Source: Mariprofundus ferrinatatus (GTDB lineage: Bacteria; Pseudomonadota; Zetaproteobacteria; Mariprofundales; Mariprofundaceae). From it: 64,000 nucleotides of DNA. Below are positions 25,754 through 33,918 of this stretch, piece by piece. The position numbers and the translations under genes were made by a program. The stretch's first letter is position 1. Each line of letters begins with the position of its first letter. The notes under the pieces were generated by a model. That model searched no databases, had not been told where the DNA came from, and saw only the letters and a program-made list of their open reading frames with translations. The DNA lies in the NCBI RefSeq assembly GCF_002795825.1, contig NZ_CP018800.1:682001-746000 (forward strand), read 5' to 3'.

Positions 25754-27423
25754 TGCTCACATCGCTCACCGTCAAACAATTCGCACTGATTGATAAGGCC
25801 CAGCTTGAACTGGAGCCGGGGATGACCGTGTTTACCGGTGAGACAGGTGCCGGAAAGTCGATGCTGGTGGATGCTCTGGGGGCGGCCTTCGGCGCGCGCG
25901 CCAGTTCCGACTGGGTGCGCCATGGTGCAGAGCGGGCTGAGGTGGTCGCTGTCTGGGATGGCGAGGATGATAGAATCAATGCGTTGCTCTCTGATCAGGA
26001 TATCGAGCTTGAGGATGAACTTATTCTGAAACGGGTGATTGGCCGGGATGGCCGTTCGCGCGCCTACATCAACGCAACACCTGTTCCTTTGAAGACGCTG
26101 CAGAAGCTCGGGCAGATCTGCCTGGATCTGCACGGCCAGCATGAACACCAGATGCTGATGAAGCCGGGGTTTCAGTGTTCCCTGCTTGATGAGCGGGTTA
26201 ATGATGCGGTCCGGCATGAAGTTGAAGAGGCATTTAAGCAGTGGCGGCAAATAGTGAGACGCATGGAGACTCTGCAGTCCGAACGCGGCGAGACGGAACA
26301 GAAGGCTGCGTGGATGCGCGATGAGTTTGCCCGTTTGCAGGCACTGGAGGTTGAAGAGGGGCTTGGCGAACAGCTGCAGGCAGAGGTCGAAGCTGGGCGC
26401 CATCATGCCCAGATTCAACAGGCTGCTGCCGAGGCGCTGATGCTTCTTGATGAGGCCGAGCCCAGTGCGCGCCAGCTGGTCGCACGGGCGGGGCATGCTG
26501 TTGAAACAGCATCCTCCTATCATGATGGCCTGAAGCGAGCCGGCGAAATGATCGAGCAGATCGATGTTTTGATGGGGGAGCTGGAGCCTGAGCTGCATGC
26601 CGTACTTGATGAGTCCTTCGATCCGCAGCTGCTGCGGCAGCATGAAGAGCGGCTTATGCAGCTGCATGAGGCGATGCGCAGGCATGGTACCGATGAAGGC
26701 GGGCTGCTTCAGCTTATGCGTGAGTGGGAAGAGCGGCTTTCGGCGCTGGATACGGCGGGCTGGGATGAGGCGTCGCTGGCTAAAGCGCTGAGTGAGGCTG
26801 AAGGACGATTCAGTCAAGCAGCCGAGACACTGACTGCGGCCAGGGTGGCTTGTGGTAAAGAGCTCGCTGAAGCCCTGAGGCCGTTTATGGATCGTCTCTC
26901 CCTTGCAAGCATGGAGATCCGTTTTGATGTTCGTCCGGATGGGAGTAAGTCATCATGGAGTGCGGCCGGATGGGATAGTGTATCGATGCAGGTGATGTCC
27001 AATCCGGGTGAGCCGTGGCGTGAACTGGGCTCGGTTGCTTCTGGCGGTGAGCTGTCAAGGCTGGTTCTGGCCCTGAAAGGGTGTGGGGCACTTGCCCGGA
27101 TGCCCCATATTGCGGTTTTTGATGAGGTGGATACGGGTATCGGCGGAGAGACGGCATGGTGTGTTGGCGAACTGCTCGCGCTGATGGGGAATGATCGCCA
27201 GGTATTGGTGATTTCACACCTGCCACAGGTGGCATCCTGTGCAGATCAGCAGGTCGTAATCAGCAAGCGTGAGCGGGATGGTCGGACCTTAACCTCGCTC
27301 AATCCTGTGCTTGATGATCAGCGTATGCAGGAGATCGCGCGCATGCTTGGCGGTGTGGACAACGATTCGCGCCGGCATGCGGAAACCATGCTGGGTCGAG
27401 GCAGTATGGTGAGGTCACAATGA
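25753..27423 (+). CDS. recN: DNA repair protein RecN
   Basis: SMC-like ATPase of 556 residues acting in double-strand break repair. It opens with LTSLTVKQFALIDKAQLELE and Walker A GETGAGKSMLVDAL. Coiled-coil arms (about 155-360) are rich in Glu, Gln and Leu. The C-terminus has the ABC signature SVASGGELSRLVLALK, Walker B HIAVFDEVDTGIGG and VISHLPQVAS. The start shares a TGATG junction with nadK, and the stop overlaps the next start by 4 nt, so nadK-recN-GNAT looks like one operon. Confidence 0.95.
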   Translation: MLTSLTVKQFALIDKAQLELEPGMTVFTGETGAGKSMLVDALGAAFGARASSDWVRHGAERAEVVAVWDGEDDRINALLSDQDIELEDELILKRVIGRDGRSRAYINATPVPLKTLQKLGQICLDLHGQHEHQMLMKPGFQCSLLDERVNDAVRHEVEEAFKQWRQIVRRMETLQSERGETEQKAAWMRDEFARLQALEVEEGLGEQLQAEVEAGRHHAQIQQAAAEALMLLDEAEPSARQLVARAGHAVETASSYHDGLKRAGEMIEQIDVLMGELEPELHAVLDESFDPQLLRQHEERLMQLHEAMRRHGTDEGGLLQLMREWEERLSALDTAGWDEASLAKALSEAEGRFSQAAETLTAARVACGKELAEALRPFMDRLSLASMEIRFDVRPDGSKSSWSAAGWDSVSMQVMSNPGEPWRELGSVASGGELSRLVLALKGCGALARMPHIAVFDEVDTGIGGETAWCVGELLALMGNDRQVLVISHLPQVASCADQQVVISKRERDGRTLTSLNPVLDDQRMQEIARMLGGVDNDSRRHAETMLGRGSMVRSQ

Positions 27424-27941
27424 GCCACACGGTTCGGATTCGGAGTGCGGCAGCGGGGGATGTGGACGCGATCCTTTCGCTGCTCAAGCCCTTTGCAGAA
27501 AAGAACATTATCCTGGAGCGGGATAAGGATAATATTTTCCAGCATCTGCAGGAGTTTCTCGTAGCAGAATACGACGACAGGCTGGCCGGGGTGGTATGCG
27601 TGCACATTTATGGCGAAAAACTTGCCGAGGTGCGCTCCCTTGTTGTCGATCCTGCATATCAGAAGCACGGTGTTGGTCGGCTGCTGGTGGAGGGGTGTGA
27701 AAAGTGGGCGAAAGGGCTGGGCGTTGCCAAGCTGTTTGCGCTGACCTATGTCACCGGTTTCTTTTTGAAGCTCGGCTATCGTATTGTCTCCAAGGAGAGC
27801 CTGCCGCACAAGGTGTGGACAGTCTGCGTGCACTGCGCCCGCTTCGCCGACTGTGATGAGATCGCTGTTGAGAAGATGCTTGCCGATACCCCTATTCGTC
27901 CGGTGGCAGTGATGCCTATAATCGAGATTGACGATGCATGA
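27420..27941 (+). CDS. GNAT acetyltransferase, short N-acetylglutamate synthase type
   Basis: Acetyltransferase of 173 residues. The acetyl-CoA site is VRSLVVDPAYQKHGVGRLLVEGC, followed by LFALTYVTGFFLKLGYR. The C-terminal LPHKVWTVCVHCARFADCDEIAV, with three Cys, is typical of the short ArgA-like GNAT proteins that make N-acetylglutamate for arginine synthesis without an amino acid kinase domain. The ATG overlaps the recN stop by 4 nt. The assignment to arginine synthesis rests on this resemblance; another acetylated substrate is possible. Confidence 0.78.
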   Translation: MSHTVRIRSAAAGDVDAILSLLKPFAEKNIILERDKDNIFQHLQEFLVAEYDDRLAGVVCVHIYGEKLAEVRSLVVDPAYQKHGVGRLLVEGCEKWAKGLGVAKLFALTYVTGFFLKLGYRIVSKESLPHKVWTVCVHCARFADCDEIAVEKMLADTPIRPVAVMPIIEIDDA

Positions 27942-28002
27942 TCTGTTGCGCCATGCTGCGGGAGGGGTTCGTTTTTCCCCAAGGATGAAGGTGATATAGT
28001 TT

Positions 28003-28365
28003 ATGGAAGTATTGATCGTTGATGACCTCGAACACTCCAGAGTTTCTCTGGCCCGTATCGTGGCGCATTTTGGATGTGTGCCCGTAGAGGCTCTGGGTGC
28101 GAAAGATGCGATTGAGATCCTCGCTCGAAGGCCGGAAATTGGCGTGGTGTTGTTGAGGTCCAGAAAATCAGCGGTGAACGGATATAACCTTCTCTCCGAA
28201 ATGAAGTCGAGACCGAAGCCTCCCAAGGTGGTGGTTGTTGGCAAAGAGGAAGATATGCCGAGCATGCTGAAGATGCTGGCTGAGGGCGCTGACGAATACA
28301 TTATCAAGCCCTATGACAGTGAGGCGATTGCCCGGAAAATGAGGAGTGTCGGCGCCTGCTGTTAA
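28003..28365 (+). CDS. receiver-domain protein lacking the phospho-acceptor Asp
   Basis: Single receiver-like domain of 120 residues without an output domain. The acidic pair VDD (residues 7-8) and the conserved Lys in IIKPYDS are present. The position normally holding the phosphorylated Asp after VVLL is Arg52 (VVLLRSRKSAVNG), and the usual Thr/Ser is Gly in VVVVGK. Aspartyl phosphorylation is therefore unlikely, and the protein may act by binding a partner. It stands alone between the GNAT gene and the cox operon, with a terminator downstream. Its partner is unknown. Confidence 0.82.
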   Translation: MEVLIVDDLEHSRVSLARIVAHFGCVPVEALGAKDAIEILARRPEIGVVLLRSRKSAVNGYNLLSEMKSRPKPPKVVVVGKEEDMPSMLKMLAEGADEYIIKPYDSEAIARKMRSVGACC

Positions 28366-28542
28366 GGGATTGTACCGCCTTGTTGCGAACCTGCAGTGCG
28401 TTTTGTGATGGAATCTTCATGCAAAAGCCTTTGTGGCTCACTGAATGGCGTGTCGGAGAGCTTCCTTTGCGAAGCATTATCTGACCGGCCCTGTTTGTAA
28501 CTGTCCGGATTCCCTCGTCTTTATTCATGCCTGGTGAAACAA

Positions 28543-28566
28543 AGCCCTTCGCGGGGCTGTTTTATT
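28543..28566 (+). terminator. probable terminator after the receiver gene
   Basis: Stem AGCCC / GGGCT (28543-28547 and 28554-28558) with loop TTCGCG, followed by GTTTTATT. It separates the receiver gene from the cox operon. The short stem makes it moderate in strength. Confidence 0.55.
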
Positions 28567-28613
28567 GCGTGAAGTCAACATGAACGAACATTAAATTTTA
28601 TTTAAAATTGTGC

Positions 28614-28642
28614 TTGATATGCCCATTTCAGATATGCAGAAT
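28614..28642 (+). promoter_or_regulatory. putative sigma70 promoter of the cox operon
   Basis: TTGATA (28614-28619), 17 bases, then CAGAAT (28637-28642). The -35 box matches consensus well and the -10 only partly. It lies about 75 nt before the coxC start and is preceded by an AT-rich stretch that could act as an UP element. Confidence 0.35.
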
Positions 28643-28682
28643 GCCGGCCACTTATGTTACGAGAAGTATGTTAAATAGTAAC

Positions 28683-28698
28683 TTAAGCTTTGGCTTAA
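28683..28698 (+). promoter_or_regulatory. inverted repeat in the cox leader
   Basis: TTAAGC and GCTTAA (28683-28688, 28693-28698) flank TTTG, a perfect 6-bp inverted repeat about 7 nt upstream of the GAGGAGG ribosome site of coxC. It could be an operator or an mRNA hairpin affecting translation. No regulator is assigned. Confidence 0.35.
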
Positions 28699-28717
28699 CA
28701 ACACGAGGAGGGTATAA

Positions 28718-29476
28718 ATGAGTGAAGAAATAAAACATTATACGGCCCATTGGCATACCAGTCCTAATCCGTTGCTCGTAGGCTTCGGTGCAGGTCTGTT
28801 CCTACCATTGGCGTTCATGCTGCAGTTTGTTTATGAAATGCAAACAGCAGCTCTGGTTGTTCTGGCAGTTGGTGCCGGCATGACTATTATGGGTGGTCTT
28901 GGCTGGGCAGCTGAAACCATCGGCGTGATTGACGACGAGAACTGGTCTCCATCGGCCATGTTCATGTTTATCGGTACTGAAATCATGACCATCGGCGGCG
29001 TACTGGCCGGCTACTGGGTTGCCCGTCTGGGTGCACCTGTATGGCCACCTGAAGGTACTCCTGCAAACATCGGTGCGAACGAAGCGACTATCGCTACGCT
29101 CATCCTGATCGTATCAAGCTTCACAGTCGGTATTGCACGTAAGAAAGAGCTAAACGGCGATGCTTCCGGATTTGCTACATTCACACTGATCTCAGTCGCG
29201 ATCTGGGTTGTGTTCATGTACATGACAATTTCCGGTTGGTCTGACCTGTCAGCACAGGGCTTCACCATTGGTATTAACGCATTCGCAACATCACTGTACG
29301 GCTTCACCGGTATCCACTTTGCTCACTTGGTAATGGGTATCCTGGTTATGCTGACCTGTGTTCCGTCTGCATTTAAAGGCCGTCTGAGCTTCTCATACAC
29401 CCGCGCCATGAGCATGTATGTTCACTTTGTGAACGTACTGGGCGTTTGGGTGCTGCTCCAGGTTTACTACTGGTAA
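28718..29476 (+). CDS. coxC: cytochrome c oxidase subunit III
   Basis: Membrane protein of 252 residues with seven likely helices. Family segments include WHTSPNPLLVGFGAGLFLPL, WSPSAMFMFIGTEIMTIGGVLAGYW, ITIS-like WSDLSAQGF, GFTGIHFAHLVMG and the C-terminal SMYVHFVNVLGVWVLLQVYYW. It is the non-catalytic subunit that stabilises the oxidase. GAGGAGG precedes the ATG. The gene comes first in the operon (III, SCO-like, II, I), which differs from the common II-I-III order. Codon choice is strongly restricted, as in the other cox genes here. Confidence 0.88.
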   Translation: MSEEIKHYTAHWHTSPNPLLVGFGAGLFLPLAFMLQFVYEMQTAALVVLAVGAGMTIMGGLGWAAETIGVIDDENWSPSAMFMFIGTEIMTIGGVLAGYWVARLGAPVWPPEGTPANIGANEATIATLILIVSSFTVGIARKKELNGDASGFATFTLISVAIWVVFMYMTISGWSDLSAQGFTIGINAFATSLYGFTGIHFAHLVMGILVMLTCVPSAFKGRLSFSYTRAMSMYVHFVNVLGVWVLLQVYYW

Positions 29477-29504
29477 GCAGGCGTAGTCAGAGACTGTAAC
29501 TAAA

Positions 29505-30383
29505 TTGAACCTTACCTCCTCATACTCAGCGAAATCGTCATGGTTGAGCCTGCGCAAGCTGGCGCTGACCATGGCGGTTTCCGCTGTAGCCATGTTGGGG
29601 TACGCAAACGGTGCCAATGCCGCATACGGTAATGTCACCAAGGAATCATTGGTTGATCCAAGCATTCTCAAGATCGATGAAATCAAGTTCTTGGGTGAGA
29701 AGGTTGATTACGACTTCGTCCTGCAGGATGAAAGCGGAGCAGACTTCAAGCTGGGCTCAATGATTGGCAAGCCGCTGGTGCTGGCGTTCAGCTACTACAC
29801 CTGCGACGGTGCCTGCTCGGTAATCAATAAAAACCTTGCCGAGACCCTGAAAGGTGTGGAGCGCTGGAAGATTGGTCAGGACTATAATGTGCTGACAGTC
29901 TCTTTCGACCAGAATGATACGCCTGCAACACTTGTGGACTTCATGGAGAAGTCAGGTTTTTCGGGTGGGCAACTGCCATCCGGCTGGAAGATGACCACCA
30001 TGCGGGAGAAAGAGAATATCGAGAAGCTCACGGGTTCCATGGGTTTCAAGTTTTTCTGGTCTCCACGTGATGCCCTGTTCCTGCATCCGAACGTCTATAT
30101 CATGCTGTCCCCGAAAGGGCGGGTAACGCGTTACCTGTATGGCGGTACGATTACCCCGACGGATATGGAGCTGGCCATCACCAAGGCGATGGGTGAGAAA
30201 ATTGCAGCTGCCAACGTGATCGATTTCGTTGTTGGTGCATGTTACAGCTATAACTACAAAGATGGTAAATACACAATCAACATTCCACTTTTCGTCGCTG
30301 CTGGCGGCCTGATTTTCGGACTGTTACTGATTGCTGGAAGTTTTTCGTATATGAAATTTAGGAGGGTAAAACATGAAATTTAA
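29505..30383 (+). CDS. SCO1/SenC-like copper chaperone with C-terminal membrane anchor
   Basis: Protein of 292 residues with an N-terminal signal-like stretch, a thioredoxin-fold domain, and a C-terminal helix (about 262-283) followed by basic residues. The copper site is C100-x3-C104 in YYTCDGAC with His194 in FLHPNVY, as in SCO proteins that supply copper to CuA. It lies between subunits III and II, so it probably serves the neighbouring CuA subunit. The first codon is uncertain: TTG 29505 has no clear ribosome site and ATG 29571 would shorten the signal peptide. The anchor at the C-terminus is unusual, since most SCO proteins are N-terminally anchored. Confidence 0.8.
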   Translation: MNLTSSYSAKSSWLSLRKLALTMAVSAVAMLGYANGANAAYGNVTKESLVDPSILKIDEIKFLGEKVDYDFVLQDESGADFKLGSMIGKPLVLAFSYYTCDGACSVINKNLAETLKGVERWKIGQDYNVLTVSFDQNDTPATLVDFMEKSGFSGGQLPSGWKMTTMREKENIEKLTGSMGFKFFWSPRDALFLHPNVYIMLSPKGRVTRYLYGGTITPTDMELAITKAMGEKIAAANVIDFVVGACYSYNYKDGKYTINIPLFVAAGGLIFGLLLIAGSFSYMKFRRVKHEI

Positions 30384-31155
30384 ATCACTTATGCATAAAG
30401 TGATGGGGGCAATGCTCGCACTGCCTCTGATTCCGTCACTCGCGCATGCGTTCCAGGCTGCACCGGCGCATCGTGCTGACTACAACGGCTGGACCCCGCA
30501 TGAGCACTATGATGCAGTCTGGCACGAAACCATGCTGGATATCACCGTTCTCGGTGTCGTCTTTGCAATCGTCACATTCGCGTTCATGATCATGTACCGT
30601 CGTCACGGTCATGGTGAGCGCGGCAAACTGCCTCACCTTTCCGGTCAGGCAAAAATCGGCTGGGTTGTTATTCCCTGCATGCTGTTCCTGGGCGATGACC
30701 TGTTCCTGTACGTGAAGGGTTTTGATCTGCACAACCACTTCCGTAACGTTCCTGCCGATGCAACTGAAGTGAAACTCACCGGTTCTATGTGGAACTGGAA
30801 CTACGTTGACGTCAACGGTATCGACTCTGATAACGAACTGGTTGTGAAGCAGGGTAGCCCTGTTGTTCTGCGCATGGTTTCTGATGACGTACTGCACTCG
30901 CACTACATGAATCGCTACCGTGTAACAGAAGATCTGATGCCTGGTCGTATCACCTGGCAGTGGTTCATGCCGGATCAGTTGGGCGAGTCTGTTGTTACCT
31001 GTCGTGAGTACTGCGGTACCATGCACTCAGGTATGTACGGCAAGATCAACGTTCTTTCTGCTGAAGACTACGATGCGTACGTAGCTGAGCAGACTGCATC
31101 CGTCCCTGCTGTTACAGGCGTTGCTTCCGCTGCAACCGCTGCAGACAAGATTTAA
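30373..31155 (+). CDS. coxB: cytochrome c oxidase subunit II (CuA)
   Basis: Protein of 260 residues: signal-like N-terminus ending near AHA, two membrane helices (about 53-74 and 95-112), then the periplasmic cupredoxin domain. The CuA site is complete: His in VLHSHYM and CREYCGTMHSGM with Cys, Glu, Cys, His and Met in the right spacing. The aromatic patch SMWNWNYVDV is the electron entry region. It overlaps the SCO-like gene by 11 nt and is preceded by AGGAGGG. There is no heme-binding C-terminal extension, so this is not a caa3 subunit. Confidence 0.93.
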   Translation: MKFKSLMHKVMGAMLALPLIPSLAHAFQAAPAHRADYNGWTPHEHYDAVWHETMLDITVLGVVFAIVTFAFMIMYRRHGHGERGKLPHLSGQAKIGWVVIPCMLFLGDDLFLYVKGFDLHNHFRNVPADATEVKLTGSMWNWNYVDVNGIDSDNELVVKQGSPVVLRMVSDDVLHSHYMNRYRVTEDLMPGRITWQWFMPDQLGESVVTCREYCGTMHSGMYGKINVLSAEDYDAYVAEQTASVPAVTGVASAATAADKI

Positions 31156-31180
31156 TTAAAATAATAGAGGAGGAAAACTT

Positions 31181-32863
31181 ATGAGTGGTTTTATGGGACA
31201 TGAGCCGGATGGTAAGCCGGGTCAGCCAAAAACAGTAAAAGAGTGGGTATTTACCCTTGACCATAAGGTCATCGGCGTATGGTACCTGATCGGTGCAATT
31301 GCATCGTTCATCGTTGCAGGTCTTGCAGCATCCGCAATGCGTATCGAGCTGGGCTCCGTAGGTCCGGATATCACAGACAACGGTGATATCTACAACCTGT
31401 GGCTGACCATGCACGGTGCCGTAATGATTCTGGGCTTCCAGATTCCTGCCCTGCTGGGCTTCGTAGCTAACTGGGCTGTGCCTATCATGGTTGGCGGCAA
31501 GGACATGGCGTTCCCTCGTGTAAACGCAATGTCTGTTTGGCTGCTGTGGTCTGGTATCCTGCTGGCTCTGATGAACCTTGTTATTCCTGACTCCTACAAC
31601 GGTATGTGGACCGGCTACCCGCCATACTCCCTGACCGACGCTGTAGGTAACACTGCACTTTACTCGTCAGTAGTAATCATCCTGGGTATGTCTTCCGTAT
31701 TCGGTGCTGTTAACCTGGCCTGTACTGTTGCGTTCATGCGCTGCAAGGGCATGGGCTGGTTCCAGATGCCTCTGACTGTATGGTGCGTATTCACTGCAAA
31801 CGTGATTCAGCTGATCTTCGTACCTGTGCTGGCTGCATCTGTACTGCTGCTGTCTCTGGACAAATACCTCGGCTTCGGTTTCTACAATCCTGAAGTTGGT
31901 GGTGACGTGCTGCTGTACCAGAACCTCTTCTGGTTCTACTCACATCCAGCTGTATACGTGATCCTGCTGCCGTTCATGGGTATCCTGTTCGAGATCTTCG
32001 CAACATCTGCCCGCAACGACGTATTCAACTACAAGGCTACTGTATGGTCGGTAATCGCGTTCATTCCTGTATCTTCTGACGTTTGGGTACATCACGCATA
32101 CGTTGCAGGTCTTCCTGACTGGCTGCGTCTGCTGCAGACATTCACTACCCTGCTGATCTCGCTGCCATTCGGCCTGCTGATGCTGTCACTGACCGGTACC
32201 ATGTACCGCGGTGCTATCCGTTACACCGGTCCAATGTGGTGGGCGGTTGCAGCATTCTTCATGCTGATCATCGGCGCACTGACCGGTATTCCGAACGCAC
32301 TGTCTGCAGTTGACTACGGTATCTCCGACTCTTACGTAATTATGTCTCACTTCCATTACGTAATGGCGGTATCCGGCGGTATGGCGATCTTCGCCGGTGT
32401 ATTCTACTGGTTCCCTAAACTGACCGGTCGTATGTGCAACGAGATGATGACCAAGCTGACTGCTGCTGGTTTCTTCATCGGCATGAACTTGGTAATGGGT
32501 CCACTCTACTTCGCTGGTATCGAAGGTATGCCACGTCGTTACATGGACTACCAGATGTTCGCTGATAACGCGACCATCACTTCAGCTCACCACTGGTCAA
32601 CTATCGGTCTGTACATCACCTTCGTCAGCGCACTGCTGATGATTGTTGTATGGCTGCACGGCGCAATCGCCGGTGAGAAAGCTACCTCTGCGAACCCTTG
32701 GGGTTCTCAGAGCCTGGAATTCACTGCAACTGCAATCATTCCAGGTCAGGGTAACTTCCCGACTCCGGTTAGCGTGCCAGAAGGTTGGCATCCATATAAC
32801 TACATTGATAACCCAGCTCCAGTATTTGAGCCGCATCCCGGCCATACTGGTGGTCATCACTAA
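31181..32863 (+). CDS. coxA: cytochrome c oxidase subunit I, A2-type, without K-channel residues
   Basis: Catalytic subunit of 560 residues with about 12 helices. Heme and CuB ligands are intact: His78 in TMHGAVM, His255 and Tyr259 in YSHPAVY, His304-His305 in VWVHHAY, and His390 and His392 in SHFHYV. YSHPAVY replaces GHPEVY, the mark of A2-type oxidases. The D-channel residues Asn97, Asp108 and Asn115 are kept. A gapless match to the Paracoccus enzyme puts Phe270, Phe330 and Leu333 at S291, T351 and K354 of the K-channel. Ribosome site GAGGAGG. Highly restricted codon use suggests strong expression. A terminator follows. Confidence 0.93.
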   Translation: MSGFMGHEPDGKPGQPKTVKEWVFTLDHKVIGVWYLIGAIASFIVAGLAASAMRIELGSVGPDITDNGDIYNLWLTMHGAVMILGFQIPALLGFVANWAVPIMVGGKDMAFPRVNAMSVWLLWSGILLALMNLVIPDSYNGMWTGYPPYSLTDAVGNTALYSSVVIILGMSSVFGAVNLACTVAFMRCKGMGWFQMPLTVWCVFTANVIQLIFVPVLAASVLLLSLDKYLGFGFYNPEVGGDVLLYQNLFWFYSHPAVYVILLPFMGILFEIFATSARNDVFNYKATVWSVIAFIPVSSDVWVHHAYVAGLPDWLRLLQTFTTLLISLPFGLLMLSLTGTMYRGAIRYTGPMWWAVAAFFMLIIGALTGIPNALSAVDYGISDSYVIMSHFHYVMAVSGGMAIFAGVFYWFPKLTGRMCNEMMTKLTAAGFFIGMNLVMGPLYFAGIEGMPRRYMDYQMFADNATITSAHHWSTIGLYITFVSALLMIVVWLHGAIAGEKATSANPWGSQSLEFTATAIIPGQGNFPTPVSVPEGWHPYNYIDNPAPVFEPHPGHTGGHH

Positions 32864-32876
32864 GTAGGAAATGACT

Positions 32877-32904
32877 GGTGGCCTCCCTCGGGAGGCCACC
32901 TTTT
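32877..32904 (+). terminator. rho-independent terminator after coxA
   Basis: GGTGGCCTCC pairs with GGAGGCCACC around a short loop, followed by TTTT and more T-rich sequence. It closes the coxC-sco-coxB-coxA unit and leaves ctaB to its own promoter or to read-through. Confidence 0.88.
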
Positions 32905-32983
32905 CATTTGCTTAAACGCGGTAAGCCTGTCCAAAACGGCATGTTTATCAGGTTTAATCAAGGGAGAGAGGGTTTCTATTCCA

Positions 32984-33874
32984 ATGAGTCACTCAATAGC
33001 TGAACAGCAGGTTAGGGTGCGTTCCGCAATCGCGGACTACGTCTCTCTATCCAAGCCCGGTATTGTAGGATTGACCCTTGTTGCTGCGCTGACCGGAATC
33101 TATTTCGGCAATCATGGTGTGATGCCGCACTGGCATCTGATCGGCTGGACATTCCTGACGCTGGGGCTTGCGACTGCAGGTTCCTGTATGCTCAACAACC
33201 ATTACGATCGGGATATCGATCAGCTGATGAAGCGCACGAGCAACCGAGCCCTGGCTGCAGGCGCTGTATCTGCAAATCGTGTTCTTTATGTCTCTTTGAT
33301 TCTTACTGTCGGTTCACTTGCACTGATGGCCTGGGCCGTTAATCCGCTGACAGCGGTTGTTACCGGTGTTGGTGTGGTTGGCTATGTGGGCGTTTACACC
33401 ATGTGGATGAAGCGCAGAACACCCTGGGCCAACCAGTTTGGCGGCATTGCCGGCGCCGTGCCCCCGATGGTTGGTTATGCGGCCGTGACCAACGAACTCG
33501 GTGCTGCTGCGTGGATACTGTTCGCTATCATGGTAGTCTGGCAGCAACCGCATGCACTGAGCTTGGCGCTGAAGTATCGTGGAGATTATGCACGTGCCAA
33601 GGTTCCCGTGATTCCTGTTGCTTGCGGTGTTTATGCCACTAAGCTGCGTATCCTGCTTTATACCATTGCACTGATCCCTGTAGCCATGACACCGTGGTAC
33701 TTCGATATTGCAGGCAGCATCTATCTGGCGGCATCCGTGATTCTGAGTGCAATCTTCCTGTTTATGGCGGTTCGTTTTTACCGTTCAGAACGTGATTGTG
33801 ATATGCGCGTATTTGCCTACTCGATCGTATATCTTATTCTGCTGTTTGGAACCATGGTGATCGACTCCATCTGA
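32984..33874 (+). CDS. ctaB: protoheme IX farnesyltransferase (heme O synthase)
   Basis: UbiA-family prenyltransferase of 296 residues with about nine helices. The Asp-rich site is NNHYDRDIDQLMKRTSNRALAAG, with VMWMKRRTPW-like sequence (here TMWMKRRTPWANQFGGIAGAVPP) and WQQPHALSLALKYRGDYARA. It farnesylates heme B to heme O, the precursor of heme A for the oxidase upstream; the ctaA that completes heme A lies at 40863. AGGGAGAGAGG precedes the ATG at some distance. Confidence 0.94.
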   Translation: MSHSIAEQQVRVRSAIADYVSLSKPGIVGLTLVAALTGIYFGNHGVMPHWHLIGWTFLTLGLATAGSCMLNNHYDRDIDQLMKRTSNRALAAGAVSANRVLYVSLILTVGSLALMAWAVNPLTAVVTGVGVVGYVGVYTMWMKRRTPWANQFGGIAGAVPPMVGYAAVTNELGAAAWILFAIMVVWQQPHALSLALKYRGDYARAKVPVIPVACGVYATKLRILLYTIALIPVAMTPWYFDIAGSIYLAASVILSAIFLFMAVRFYRSERDCDMRVFAYSIVYLILLFGTMVIDSI

Positions 33875-33918
33875 TTCAACCTGCAAAACCTGTCCCACTT
33901 TAATTTCGCTGTGATAGT

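Larger units (their letters stand above)
28366..28717 (+). other. intergenic region: terminator plus cox leader
   Basis: Holds a modest terminator at 28543-28566, an AT-rich stretch around 28590-28610, a promoter-like pair (28614-28642) and an inverted repeat just before the coxC ribosome site. No convincing gene is seen. Confidence 0.5.

Noticed and set aside
28409-28501. Short open frame of 30 codons with four Cys before the cox operon
   Set aside because: No ribosome site, unusual composition, and it overlaps nothing conserved; probably chance.
31181-32863. Naming the main oxidase a caa3 or cbb3 type
   Set aside because: Subunit II has no heme c motif, which excludes caa3, and subunit I has the A-type Tyr in YSHPAVY with no CcoO or CcoP genes nearby, which excludes cbb3.
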